DNA of 64,000 nucleotides, taken from positions 558,001 to 622,000 of the forward strand of contig NZ_CP021435.1 of the NCBI RefSeq assembly GCF_002549795.1. Reading direction: 5' to 3'. Under the pieces are notes generated by a model. The model was not told the origin of the DNA, did no database searches, and saw nothing but the letters and a program-made list of their open reading frames with translations. The translations under genes were made by a program, and so were the position numbers. This document shows, piece by piece, positions 26,809-34,997 of the stretch (within the stretch, counting starts at the first letter, position 1; each line of letters begins with the position of its first letter). This stretch comes from Halomonas beimenensis (GTDB taxonomy: Bacteria; Pseudomonadota; Gammaproteobacteria; Pseudomonadales; Halomonadaceae).

Positions 26809-28041
26809 ATGGGCACCTCCATCGAGATCCGGGCGGCGGATGGCAGCGGCAGTTTCGGCGGGTATCTGGCGGTCCCGGCCGCCGGCAGCGGGCCGGGCAT
26901 CGTGCTGCTGCAGGAGATCTTCGGCATCAACGCCACCATCCGCGAGATCGCCGATTACTACGCCGAGGAAGGCTATGTGGTGCTGGCGCCGGACCTGTTC
27001 TGGCGCCAGGAAGCGGGGGTCGAGCTGGGCTATGGCCCCGAGGACTGGCAGAAGGCCTTCGGCTTCTACCAGGGCTTCGACCAGGACCTGGGCGTGGCGG
27101 ACATCGGCGCGGCCATCGAGACGCTGCGGTCCCGTCCCGAGTGCAGCGGCCCGGTCGGGGCACTGGGCTTCTGCCTCGGCGCTCGGCTCGCCTATCTCAC
27201 CGCCTGCCGCTGCGACGTGGCGGCCGCGGTGGGCTACTACGGCATGGGCATCGAGCACCACCTGGACGAGGCGGACGCGATCCAGGGCCGGCTGGTGCTG
27301 CACTTCGCCGAGAACGACGAGTACTGCCCGGCGGCGGCGCGCCAGGACATCCAGGCCGCCCTGGCGGGCCGCGACAACATCGAGCTGTATCTCTATCCCG
27401 GCGTGGATCACGCCTTCGCCCGGCCGGGCTCCGAGCACTACCACAAGCCCTCGGCGCTGATGGCGCACCAGCGCTCCGTGGCGGCCTTCCGCCAGGCCAT
27501 GGGCCCCCGCTACGACCTCTCCGCGCTGTGGGACAAGCACTGCGAGTACGAGTTCTCCACCCGCAACGTCGACGACACCATGGCGACCATGGTCGCCGAG
27601 CCCTACGTCAATCACATCCCGACCCTCACCGGCGGCGTCGGCTATCGGGACCTGTACCGCTTCTACAAGCACCACTTCGTCGACAGCAATCCGGACGATA
27701 CCCGGCTGGTTCCCATCTCCCGGACCATCGGCGAGACCCAGATCGTCGACGAGCTGCTGTTCTGCTTCACCCATGACCGCGAGATCGACTGGCTGCTGCC
27801 GGGCATCGCCCCCACCGGCAAGTACGTCGAGATCCCCCTGGTGGCCATCGTCAAGTTCCGCGGCGACAAGCTCTACCACGAGCACATCTACTGGGATCAG
27901 GCCTCGGTGCTGGTGCAGATCGGGGTGCTCGATCCCCAGGGACTGCCGGTGGCCGGGCATGCGACCGCCGCCAAGCTGCTGGACGAGACGCGGCCGTCCA
28001 ACGAGCTCATGGCCAAGTGGGCCGAGAGCGCCGAACGCTGA
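26809..28041 (+). CDS. iifA: Dienelactone-hydrolase/SnoaL fusion, IifA-like (3-hydroxyindolin-2-one to anthranilate)
   Basis: A 410-residue two-domain protein. Residues 1-240 are a dienelactone-hydrolase-type alpha/beta hydrolase with nucleophile Cys122 in GFCLGAR and His201 in VDHAFARPG. Residues about 255-400 are a SnoaL/NTF2-like domain. By order and content (DLH/SnoaL, SDR, StyA-like, flavin reductase) it matches iifA of the iif/ant indole pathway known from Acinetobacter, where IifA acts as a cofactor-independent oxygenase making anthranilate. The start has GAGGAG upstream. A true dienelactone hydrolase is less likely because no chlorocatechol genes are nearby. Assignment rests on context more than on residues. 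Confidence 0.65.
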   Translation: MGTSIEIRAADGSGSFGGYLAVPAAGSGPGIVLLQEIFGINATIREIADYYAEEGYVVLAPDLFWRQEAGVELGYGPEDWQKAFGFYQGFDQDLGVADIGAAIETLRSRPECSGPVGALGFCLGARLAYLTACRCDVAAAVGYYGMGIEHHLDEADAIQGRLVLHFAENDEYCPAAARQDIQAALAGRDNIELYLYPGVDHAFARPGSEHYHKPSALMAHQRSVAAFRQAMGPRYDLSALWDKHCEYEFSTRNVDDTMATMVAEPYVNHIPTLTGGVGYRDLYRFYKHHFVDSNPDDTRLVPISRTIGETQIVDELLFCFTHDREIDWLLPGIAPTGKYVEIPLVAIVKFRGDKLYHEHIYWDQASVLVQIGVLDPQGLPVAGHATAAKLLDETRPSNELMAKWAESAER

Positions 28042-28058
28042 ACGGGGAGGGGACCGAG

Positions 28059-28847
28059 ATGGAAGACTTTCACGCACGCACCGTGGTCATCACCGGCGGC
28101 GCCACCCTGATCGGGCAAGCCGTGGCCGAGGCCTTCGTCGCCGCCGGCGCCGGCGTCGCCATCCTGGACATCGATGCCGAGGCGGGGGCCGCCCTGGCGG
28201 ATCGCCTGGGGCCGAGGGCCTGCTTCCTCGCCACCGACATCACCGACGATGCCCGGCTGCAGGAGTCGGTCGAGACGGTCGAGGCGCGCTTCGGCGGCAT
28301 CGATGCCCTGATCAACCTGGCCTGCAGCTACCTGGACGAGGGGGCGGCCTCCTCGCGCGCCGACTGGCTGACGGCCCTGGACATCAACCTCGTCAGCGCC
28401 GTGATGGCGTCCAAGGCCGTGCTGCCGGCAATGCGGCGGCGGGGGGGCGGCGCCATCGTCAACTTCAGCAGCATCTCGGCCCAGGCCGCCCAGACCGGAC
28501 GCTGGCTCTATCCGGCCAGCAAGGCGGCCATCCGCCAGCTGACGCGCAGCATGGCCCTGGACTTCGCCGAGGAGGGCATCCGGGTCAACGCGGTCTCCCC
28601 GGGCTGGACCTGGTCGCGGCTGATCGAGGAGGTCAGCGGCGGCGACCGAGAGCGCACCGACGAGGTGGCGGGGGACTTCCACATGCTCGGCCGCGCCGGC
28701 GACCCGGAGGAGGTCGCCCAGGTGGTGCTCTTCCTCTGCTCGGATCGCGCCAGCTTCGTCACCGGCGCCGACTACGCCGTCGACGGCGGCTACTCGGCCC
28801 TGGGGCCCGAGCAGCGCGTGCCGGCGATTCCCCGACTGGCCGGCTGA
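28059..28847 (+). CDS. iifB: Short-chain dehydrogenase/reductase, IifB-like
   Basis: A 262-residue classical SDR. The N-terminal TGGATLIGQAVAEAF is a variant of the TGxxxGxG cofactor motif. The catalytic Ser is in INFSS-type context (IVNFSSISAQ), followed by YPASK with the catalytic Tyr and Lys, and the C-terminal VTGADYAVDGGYS is typical. In the iif pathway IifB oxidises indole-2,3-dihydrodiol to 3-hydroxyindolin-2-one and so prevents indigo formation. It begins 17 bases after the iifA-like gene behind GGGGAGGGG. A role as BenD was considered but is not needed here. Confidence 0.68.
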   Translation: MEDFHARTVVITGGATLIGQAVAEAFVAAGAGVAILDIDAEAGAALADRLGPRACFLATDITDDARLQESVETVEARFGGIDALINLACSYLDEGAASSRADWLTALDINLVSAVMASKAVLPAMRRRGGGAIVNFSSISAQAAQTGRWLYPASKAAIRQLTRSMALDFAEEGIRVNAVSPGWTWSRLIEEVSGGDRERTDEVAGDFHMLGRAGDPEEVAQVVLFLCSDRASFVTGADYAVDGGYSALGPEQRVPAIPRLAG

Positions 28848-28874
28848 GACCGGCCCAACCAGCCCGAGGCTGGC

Positions 28875-28885
28875 ACAACAACAAC
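28875..28885 (+). promoter_or_regulatory. CA-rich tract in the leader of the StyA-like gene
   Basis: ACAACAACAAC lies 17 bases upstream of the start and just before the GTGGAG ribosome site. It has the same form as the tracts at 26785, 30712, 37597 and 38646 and is a possible Hfq-binding site. Confidence 0.45.
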
Positions 28886-28902
28886 CCATCGTGGAGATCA
28901 TC

Positions 28903-30144
28903 ATGACCCGACGCATTGCCATCGTAGGGGCCGGCCAGTCCGGCCTGCAGACCGGGATCGGCCTGCTGAAACACGGCTACCAGGTGACCCTGCTGTCCAA
29001 CCGCACCGCCGAGCAGATCCGCGGCGGGCGGGTGATGTCGAGCCAGTGCATGTTCGACCGGGCGCTGCAGACCGAACGCGACCTGGGCCTGAACTTCTGG
29101 GAGCGCGACTGCCCGCCGGTCGAGGGCATCGGCATGACGGTGCCCGATCCCGACCGGGAAGGGGCCAAGGCGATCGACTGGGCGGCGCGCCTCGATCGCC
29201 CGGCGCAATCGGTCGACCAGCGCCTCAAGATGCCGGTGTGGATGGACGAGTTCGAACGGCTCGGCGGCGAGCTGGTGATCCGGGATGCCGGCATCGACGA
29301 CCTGGAGGAGCTGGCCGCCTCCCACGACCTGGTGCTGGTGGCCGCCGGCAAGGGGGACATCGTGCGCCTGTTCGAGCGCGATGCCGAGCGGTCCCGCTTC
29401 GACAAGCCCCAGCGAGCCCTGGCGCTGACCTATGTGCAGGGCATGACGCCGCGCGAGCCCTTCTCCCGGGTGGCCTTCAACCTGATTCCCGGCGTCGGCG
29501 AGTACTTCGCCTTCCCGGCCCTGACCCTGAACGGTCCCTGCGAGATCATGGTGTTCGAGGGCATTCCCGGCGGCCCCCTGGACTGCTGGCAGGACGTCTC
29601 GACTCCCGAGCAGCACCTGGCCAGGAGCCTCGAGCTGCTGCGTACCTTCGCCCCCTGGGAGGCCGAGCGCTGCCAGGACGTCCAGCTCACCGACGACCAG
29701 GGCATCCTCGCCGGGCGCTTCCCGCCGACCGTGCGCCAGCCGGTCGCGACCCTGCCTTCCGGACGCCGGGTCATGGGCATCGCCGATGCGCTGGTGGTCA
29801 ATGATCCGATCACCGGCCAGGGCTCCAACAACGGCGCCAAGTGCAGCCGCGTCTACCTCGACGCCATCCTGGCCCGAGGGGAGCAGGCCTTCGATGCCGA
29901 CTGGATGCACGCCACCTTCGAGACGTACTGGGGCTATGCCAGGGACGTGGTGAGCTGGACCAACAGCCTGCTGCTGCCGCCCGAGGAGCACATCCTGAAC
30001 CTGCTCGGCGCGGCGGAGGAGTCCCCGTCCCTGGCCTCGGTACTGGCCAACGGCTTCGACAACCCGCCCGATTTCCTCCCCTGGTGGCTGGATGCCCGGG
30101 CCTGCGATCACTTCGTCAACGACCATATGAAGAAGGGGGCCTGA
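28903..30144 (+). CDS. iifC: StyA/IndA-type FAD-dependent monooxygenase, IifC-like (indole epoxidation)
   Basis: A 413-residue group E flavoprotein monooxygenase of the styrene/indole type. The FAD-binding IVGAGQSGLQTG (GxGxxG at 9-14) is followed by VMSSQCMFDRAL, and the C-terminal part includes VVNDPITGQGSNNGAKCSRV, the second FAD motif. It uses reduced FAD supplied by the reductase encoded 1 base downstream. The context with IifA/IifB-like genes and antABC points to indole, giving the epoxide/dihydrodiol, rather than styrene. ATG 28903 has GGAG upstream; the earlier ATG at 28891 has none. Confidence 0.75.
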   Translation: MTRRIAIVGAGQSGLQTGIGLLKHGYQVTLLSNRTAEQIRGGRVMSSQCMFDRALQTERDLGLNFWERDCPPVEGIGMTVPDPDREGAKAIDWAARLDRPAQSVDQRLKMPVWMDEFERLGGELVIRDAGIDDLEELAASHDLVLVAAGKGDIVRLFERDAERSRFDKPQRALALTYVQGMTPREPFSRVAFNLIPGVGEYFAFPALTLNGPCEIMVFEGIPGGPLDCWQDVSTPEQHLARSLELLRTFAPWEAERCQDVQLTDDQGILAGRFPPTVRQPVATLPSGRRVMGIADALVVNDPITGQGSNNGAKCSRVYLDAILARGEQAFDADWMHATFETYWGYARDVVSWTNSLLLPPEEHILNLLGAAEESPSLASVLANGFDNPPDFLPWWLDARACDHFVNDHMKKGA

Positions 30145-30145
30145 C

Positions 30146-30661
30146 ATGACGACCCTGACGGCTTCGCCTCGCGCCGAGGCAACTCCGGCGATCGATGGCC
30201 GCGCCCTGCGCGACACCCTAGGCCGCTTCGCCACCGGCGTGACGATCGTCACCGCCCGGACCGAGGAAGGTGCCCCGGTGGGCATCACCGCCAACTCCTT
30301 CTCCTCGCTGTCGCTGGATCCGCCGCTGATCCTCTGGAGCCTGGCGCTCACGTCACCCAGCCTGCCGGCCTTCGCCGAGGGACGTGCCTTCGCGGTCAAC
30401 ATCCTCGGCCATCACCAGGATGCCCTGGCCATGCAGTTCGCCCGCCCGTCGGACGACAAGTTCGAGGGGGTGGCCCATCGCGACAACGCGGCGGGCGTGC
30501 CGCTGCTGGACGGGGCGCTGGCCCGGCTCGAATGTCGCGTGGAGTTCACCCGCATCGCGGGGGATCACCTGCTCATCGTCGGGCGGGTCCAGGCCTTCGC
30601 GACCGAGGAAGGGGAGCCCCTGCTGTTCTACCAGGGCGGCTTCCAGCGACTCAGCGCCTGA
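30146..30661 (+). CDS. iifD: Flavin reductase of the two-component monooxygenase, IifD/StyB-like
   Basis: A 171-residue flavin reductase domain protein (HpaC/StyB family) that supplies reduced FAD to the monooxygenase. Motifs include LGRFATGVTIVTA, PVGITANSFSSLSLDPPLIL and GDHLLIVGRV with YQGGFQRL at the C-terminus. The start is one base after the iifC-like stop, so expression is coupled. A strong GC hairpin at 30669-30692 follows. Confidence 0.82.
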   Translation: MTTLTASPRAEATPAIDGRALRDTLGRFATGVTIVTARTEEGAPVGITANSFSSLSLDPPLILWSLALTSPSLPAFAEGRAFAVNILGHHQDALAMQFARPSDDKFEGVAHRDNAAGVPLLDGALARLECRVEFTRIAGDHLLIVGRVQAFATEEGEPLLFYQGGFQRLSA

Positions 30662-30668
30662 GCGACCC

Positions 30669-30692
30669 CGGGCTCCGCCTCGGCGGAGCCCG
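30669..30692 (+). terminator. GC-rich hairpin between iifD and the SphA-like gene
   Basis: Perfect 10-bp stem CGGGCTCCGC/GCGGAGCCCG with a 4-base loop. There is no T-run, so it is probably an mRNA-stabilising or attenuating hairpin rather than a full terminator. Confidence 0.5.
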
Positions 30693-30711
30693 CTTCACCA
30701 CAACGACGCAG

Positions 30712-30720
30712 AACAACAAC
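30712..30720 (+). promoter_or_regulatory. CA-rich tract in the leader of the SphA-like gene
   Basis: AACAACAAC ends 15 bases upstream of the start. It has the same layout as the other catabolic leaders here. Confidence 0.4.
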
Positions 30721-30735
30721 GATCGGACGATCCTC

Positions 30736-31629
30736 ATGACGCACTTATCGAAAGGCATGTCGGCCGGCATCGCCGGGCTGGCGCTGTCGCTGGCGACCGC
30801 CGCCCAGGCGACCGAGGGGGGCGGCTCGAGCTACCCCATGGGCGCGGAGAACTACCTGATGGGCGCCCTGCCGCCGCCGGGCCTCTATTCACTGCTGTAT
30901 GCCAACCATTACGCCGCCGACGACTTCCGGGACGACGACGGCGACAGCCTGCCGATCGACTTCCGCCTGCGCGCGGACGTCCTGGCGCCGCGGCTGCTGT
31001 GGGTGACCGAGCGGCGCCTGCTGGGCGGGCAGCTGGCCTTCGCCGCGCTGCTGCCGCTGGTGGACCTGGACGTCTCGGTCAACGGCATGCAGGACAGCGA
31101 CCGGGGCCTCGGCGACATCGACCTCACCGCGGCCCTGGCCTATCACCACGGTCCCACCCTGCACAGCGCGGTCGGCATCGATGTGATCGCGCCCACCGGG
31201 GAGTACGAGGCCGGCAGGCTGGCCAATATCGGCCGCAACTACTGGACGGTGCAGGGGGTCTATGCCGCCTCCCGGGTCGACCCGGACGGGCTTAATTGGG
31301 ACTTCAAGCTGATGTACGACTACAACTTCGAGAACGAGGACACCGACTACCGCTCCGGCCAGGAGCTCCACGCCGACTATGCCCTGGGCTACGGCGTCCA
31401 TCCGAACTGGGTGGTCGGCATCGGCGGCTATGCCTACAAGCAGATCACCGGTGACCGATTGAACGGCGTGGATATCGGCAACGAGGGACAGGCCTTCGCC
31501 ATCGGGCCGTCCATCAAGCTGGATGCCGGCGAGGGCGCCTTCGTCTCGCTGAAATACGAGCGAGAGTTCTTCCTCGAGAACCGGCCGGACGGCGATGCCT
31601 GGTGGATCAAGGCGGCCTGGCCGCTGTAA
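30736..31629 (+). CDS. SphA-family outer-membrane protein (phenol MetA-pathway type)
   Basis: A 297-residue protein with a signal peptide (about 25 residues, cut after AQA). The mature body of amphipathic beta strands ends in an aromatic/hydrophobic C-terminus (WWIKAAWPL), typical of an outer-membrane barrel. The SphA/phenol_MetA_deg family is found in aromatic-degradation clusters and is thought to help uptake or tolerance of hydrophobic compounds. Here it would serve entry of indole. It is the last gene of the cluster; a strong terminator follows 21 bases after the stop. Confidence 0.78.
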   Translation: MTHLSKGMSAGIAGLALSLATAAQATEGGGSSYPMGAENYLMGALPPPGLYSLLYANHYAADDFRDDDGDSLPIDFRLRADVLAPRLLWVTERRLLGGQLAFAALLPLVDLDVSVNGMQDSDRGLGDIDLTAALAYHHGPTLHSAVGIDVIAPTGEYEAGRLANIGRNYWTVQGVYAASRVDPDGLNWDFKLMYDYNFENEDTDYRSGQELHADYALGYGVHPNWVVGIGGYAYKQITGDRLNGVDIGNEGQAFAIGPSIKLDAGEGAFVSLKYEREFFLENRPDGDAWWIKAAWPL

Positions 31630-31650
31630 CCCCCGCCTCGCCAAGCCATC

Positions 31651-31692
31651 GAAAAGGGCACGTGCCATCGCCGATGGCGCGTGCCCTTTTCT
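31651..31692 (+). terminator. Rho-independent terminator after the indole-type cluster
   Basis: GAAAAGGGCACG pairs with CGTGCCCTTTTC around a GCCATCG/CGATGGC inner stem, giving a nearly perfect 19-bp hairpin with one internal mismatch. The T-run is on the plus strand and an equivalent A-run lies on the other side. It can work in both directions, closing the plus-strand cluster and the minus-strand antR-like gene. Confidence 0.88.
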
Positions 31693-31741
31693 TGGGAGGA
31701 ACCACCACGGCGCCTTCCCTGGAGGCGCCGATGACCGGCCG

Positions 31742-32746
31742 TCAGTGATGGACGATCGGGCTTCCGCCGCCGGCGTGGCGGCCGATGGCCTGGGAGGGCC
31801 GCTCGCCGAAGCGCTTCTGGTATTCCTTGGAGAAGCGGCCGAGCTGCAGGAAACCGCAGTCCATGGCGATGCTGGAGACGCTCTCCCGCGGGCCGGCGTG
31901 CTCGAGGCGACGCTTCACCCAGTCGAAGCGCAGGTTGCGGAAGTGCGCGATGGGCGCGGTGCCGAAATGGGCATGGAAGTCCTGGTAGAGGCGTTCCCGG
32001 GAGACGCCGGAGGCCTTCTCCAGGTCGCCCAGGGTGAGCGGCTGGTCGAGGGACTCGCGCATCATCCGTTCGAGCTGGTCGAGGTAGCCCGGGCGCTCCT
32101 GCTGCCGGCCGTGCAGCTCGCCCGAGTAGTTGTGGGGCTGGGCGTAGAGCAGGCTGGTGATCAGGCTGTTCTCGAAGTTGCCCCAGACCTCCGGCAGGTC
32201 GCACAGCGAGCCCTCGGCGCCGAGCAGCTCCTGCAGGTGGGCGACCGTCTTCCACCAGTCGCCCAGATGGCCCTCGAGCGGCATCCTCGGGTCGAAGACC
32301 ACCGGGGCCGTCACCTTGCGGCCGAGCAGCTGGCCGAGGCGGTGGTGCACCGCCTCGCGGGACAGGCGAACCAGCTGCTTGCGGCAGTCCTCGCCGATGT
32401 TCAGGTGCAGTGGCTGGTTGGGCGAGATGATCGCCCCGACCTGACGGTCCGAGGCGAACTCCTGTCGCGCGTATTCGATGTGCTGCTCGCCGGACAGCGG
32501 CAGGCTGATGCTGTAGCTGTGGGCCAGGTCGTCGACCCGGATGTTGACCCGGGTCGAGTACTCGATGATGCCGAGGGCCACGTTGCCGAGCGCCGTGCCC
32601 TCGTGCCGGAAGGCCAGCTCCCGAGGCCGGGGGACCTCGAGCTCGTGGGGGCCGTTGATGCCCCGCATCCAGCGGCAGGCATCCGAGGGGTCATGGATCA
32701 GGGTGGCGATCCGTTGGCGAGTCGATACGTGGGGCGCGAGTGTCAT
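31742..32746 (-). CDS. antR: AraC/XylS-family activator, AntR-like
   Basis: A 334-residue regulator divergent from antABC, as AntR is in Pseudomonas. The sensor domain is at residues 30-220. The C-terminal AraC domain (about 230-330) shows LGDLEKASGVSRERLYQDFH and VSSIAMDCGFLQLGRFSKEY. The inter-domain QPHNYSGEL matches QPHNYTEAL in the regulator at 25435-26445, implying duplication. The Met at 32746 has GAGGAGA upstream; the longer frame to 32812 lacks a ribosome site. Probable inducer anthranilate, inferred. Confidence 0.75.
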   Translation of the reverse strand: MTLAPHVSTRQRIATLIHDPSDACRWMRGINGPHELEVPRPRELAFRHEGTALGNVALGIIEYSTRVNIRVDDLAHSYSISLPLSGEQHIEYARQEFASDRQVGAIISPNQPLHLNIGEDCRKQLVRLSREAVHHRLGQLLGRKVTAPVVFDPRMPLEGHLGDWWKTVAHLQELLGAEGSLCDLPEVWGNFENSLITSLLYAQPHNYSGELHGRQQERPGYLDQLERMMRESLDQPLTLGDLEKASGVSRERLYQDFHAHFGTAPIAHFRNLRFDWVKRRLEHAGPRESVSSIAMDCGFLQLGRFSKEYQKRFGERPSQAIGRHAGGGSPIVHH

Positions 32747-33102
32747 ACGGTCTCCTCGCCTCCAGGGGCCGGGCCGCTTGTCACGGCTTCTTGTGGGGTC
32801 GTCGGGACCCATCGCCAGAGGCTGGTGTGTTCGCTTGTCAGTCTTGTCGTTCGTATGGCGAACTTTATAGGGCGAAGTATAGCACCTTTATGCCATATCT
32901 CCATTCGCTTGGGTCAAGGCCCGGCCGGCTTTTCGTCCGGTCCTCGACCAAAGTCTATCGCTGCCGGCCGCCGTCCGGAGGCGCGTTCCGGCGGGGTGCA
33001 AGAAGAAGTGCATAGCGTTGGCCGAAGAAGCGAATAGTGGGGGCGTCATCCCCCCGCCTAAGTTGGGTCACACCACGACAAGCAACAAGACGGTGATGAC
33101 CG
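32747..33102. promoter_or_regulatory. Divergent antR-antA control region with GTTCG-N5-CGAAC operator
   Basis: A 356-bp region without a gene. It carries the palindrome GTTCGTATGGCGAAC at 32849-32863, the same form as two sites in the pca control region, next to an AT-rich stretch (ACTTTATAG, TATAGCACC, about 32862-32884) that is the best promoter candidate. Closer to antA is CAAGCAACAAG (33079-33089), a weaker form of the CA tract seen in other leaders. Boxes for the AraC-type protein could not be defined by eye. Confidence 0.5.
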
Positions 33103-34488
33103 ATGACAGCACAACGCTCTATTCCCGAGTGGCAGCAATTCGTCGAGAACTGTCTCGATTTCCGCCCCGACGAAGGCGTCTACCAGATGGCTCGGGAGAT
33201 GTTCACCGACGAGGCCCTGTTCGACCTGGAGATGGAACTCATCTTCGAGAAGCAGTGGATCTTCGCCTGCCACGAGAGTCAGATCCCGAACAACAACGAC
33301 TTCATCACCATGCAGGCCGGTCGCCAGCCGATGATCATCGCGCGCGACGCCAAGGGGCAGTTGCGCGCCCTGGCCAACACCTGCCAGCATCGTGGCGCGA
33401 CCCTGGTGCGCACCGAGTGCGGCAACCAGTCCACCTACACCTGCCCCTTCCACGCCTGGTGCTACAAGTCCGACGGCCGCCTGGTCAAGGTCAAGGCGCC
33501 GAGCGAGTACCCGGCGGACTTCGACAAGTCGAGCCGCGGCCTCAAGCAGGCACGCATCGCGAGCTACAAGGGCTTCGTCTTCATCAGCCTCGACACCGAG
33601 GGCACCGACAGCCTCGAGGATTTCCTCGGCGATACCCGGCTGTTCTTCGACATGATGGTCGAACAGGCCGAGGACGGTGAGCTGGAGGTGCTGCCGGGCA
33701 AGTCCACCTACACCTTCAACGGCAACTGGAAGCTGCAGAACGAGAACGGCCTGGACGGCTATCACGTCAGCACCGTCCACTACAACTACGTCTCCACCGT
33801 GCAGCATCGCCGCGAGCTCGAGGCGCAGAAGCACGGCGGCGGAGACACCCTCGACTACAGCAAGCTGGGCGCCGGCGACAAGGACACCGACGACGGCTGG
33901 TTCTCCTTCAAGAACGGTCACAGCCTGCTGTTCAGCGACATGCCCAATCCCCAGGTGCGTCCCGGCTACGCCACCGTGATGCCGCGGATGCTCGAGAAGC
34001 ATCCCCAGGAACGCGCCGAGTGGACCATGCACCGCCTGCGCAACCTGAACATCTACCCGAGCCTGTTCTTCATGGACCAGATCAGCTCCCAGCTGCGCAT
34101 CGTGCGGCCGGTGGCCTGGAACAAGACCGAGGTCATCAGCCTGTGCCTGGGCGTGAAGGGCGAGTCCGACGCCGACCGGGAGAACCGCATCCGCCAGTTC
34201 GAGGACTTCTTCAACGTCTCCGGCATGGGCACCCCCGACGACCTGGTGGAGTTCCGCGAGCAGCAGCGCGGCTTCCAGGCCCGCGCCTCCCGCTGGAGCG
34301 ACATCTCCCGGGGCCACCAGGACTGGCAGTACGGCGAGACCCACAACAGCAAGGTGCTCGGCATCCAGCCGGTGATCACCGGCACCGAGTTCACCCACGA
34401 AGGGCTCTACGTCAACCAACACGGGACCTGGCAGCGGCTGCTGCTCGAGGGCCTCGAAAAGAAAGCACTCAAGCTCCAGGAGGTGTAA
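33103..34488 (+). CDS. antA: Anthranilate 1,2-dioxygenase large subunit
   Basis: Terminal oxygenase alpha subunit (461 residues) that, with AntB and AntC, converts anthranilate to catechol, CO2 and ammonia. Rieske ligands are C94, H96, C114 and H117; mononuclear iron ligands H221 and H226 lie in DGYHVSTVH. I prefer AntA to BenA because the Rieske loop reads CPFHAW and the N-terminus (EWQQFVENCLDFRPDEGVY) matches AntA as I remember it, while BenA has CPFHGW and a different N-terminus. There is also no diol dehydrogenase gene (benD) beside it, which benzoate degradation would need. First gene of antABC-catBC. Confidence 0.88.
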   Translation: MTAQRSIPEWQQFVENCLDFRPDEGVYQMAREMFTDEALFDLEMELIFEKQWIFACHESQIPNNNDFITMQAGRQPMIIARDAKGQLRALANTCQHRGATLVRTECGNQSTYTCPFHAWCYKSDGRLVKVKAPSEYPADFDKSSRGLKQARIASYKGFVFISLDTEGTDSLEDFLGDTRLFFDMMVEQAEDGELEVLPGKSTYTFNGNWKLQNENGLDGYHVSTVHYNYVSTVQHRRELEAQKHGGGDTLDYSKLGAGDKDTDDGWFSFKNGHSLLFSDMPNPQVRPGYATVMPRMLEKHPQERAEWTMHRLRNLNIYPSLFFMDQISSQLRIVRPVAWNKTEVISLCLGVKGESDADRENRIRQFEDFFNVSGMGTPDDLVEFREQQRGFQARASRWSDISRGHQDWQYGETHNSKVLGIQPVITGTEFTHEGLYVNQHGTWQRLLLEGLEKKALKLQEV

Positions 34489-34491
34489 GCC

Positions 34492-34977
34492 ATGAGTCTT
34501 CAGCAATCCATCGAGCAGTTCATGTACCGCCTGGCCGAGCTCTGCGACGACCGCGACTGGGACGGCTACCTCGAGCAGTTCGCGCCGGAGTGCGAGTTCC
34601 ATATCCCGCAGTGGAAGAACGAGTACGAGCTGACCCGCGACCCCAAGCGCGAGATGTCGCTGATGTACTACGCCGACCGCACGGGCCTGGAGGACCGCGT
34701 CTTCCGACTGTGCACCGGCAAGTCCGCGGCCTCCACGCCGATGCCGCGGACCCTGCACCTGATCGACAACGTGCGCTGCGAGGAGCAGGGCGACGGCATC
34801 GTCCAGGTGCGGGTCAACTGGGTGACCCACTTCTACCGCTTCGGCGAGAGCAACCACTTCTTCGGCACCGCCGACTACACCCTGCGTGGCGAGGGCGACA
34901 GCTGGAAGGTCCTGCGCAAGCACACCGTGCTGCTCAACGACAAGATCGACTCCGTGCTGGATTTCTACCACGTCTGA
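34492..34977 (+). CDS. antB: Anthranilate 1,2-dioxygenase small subunit
   Basis: Beta subunit of the ring-hydroxylating dioxygenase, 161 residues, NTF2-like fold, structural partner of AntA in the hexamer. Typical segments are QFMYRLAELCDDRDWDGYLE and VNWVTHFYRFGESNHFFGTADY. It starts 4 bases after antA, and antC follows after 20 bases behind GGAGGG. Confidence 0.92.
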   Translation: MSLQQSIEQFMYRLAELCDDRDWDGYLEQFAPECEFHIPQWKNEYELTRDPKREMSLMYYADRTGLEDRVFRLCTGKSAASTPMPRTLHLIDNVRCEEQGDGIVQVRVNWVTHFYRFGESNHFFGTADYTLRGEGDSWKVLRKHTVLLNDKIDSVLDFYHV

Positions 34978-34997
34978 GTTTCGCTGGAGGGCGAGTC

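Noticed and set aside
26446..28077. 880-residue open frame on the minus strand as one long AraC protein
   Set aside because: The part beyond 26445 runs antisense to the iifA-like gene, has low-complexity composition and no family match; a ribosome site marks the start at 26445.
28903..30661. Styrene monooxygenase styAB
   Set aside because: No styrene-oxide isomerase or phenylacetaldehyde dehydrogenase is present; the DLH/SnoaL and SDR genes upstream and antABC downstream match the indole iif arrangement.
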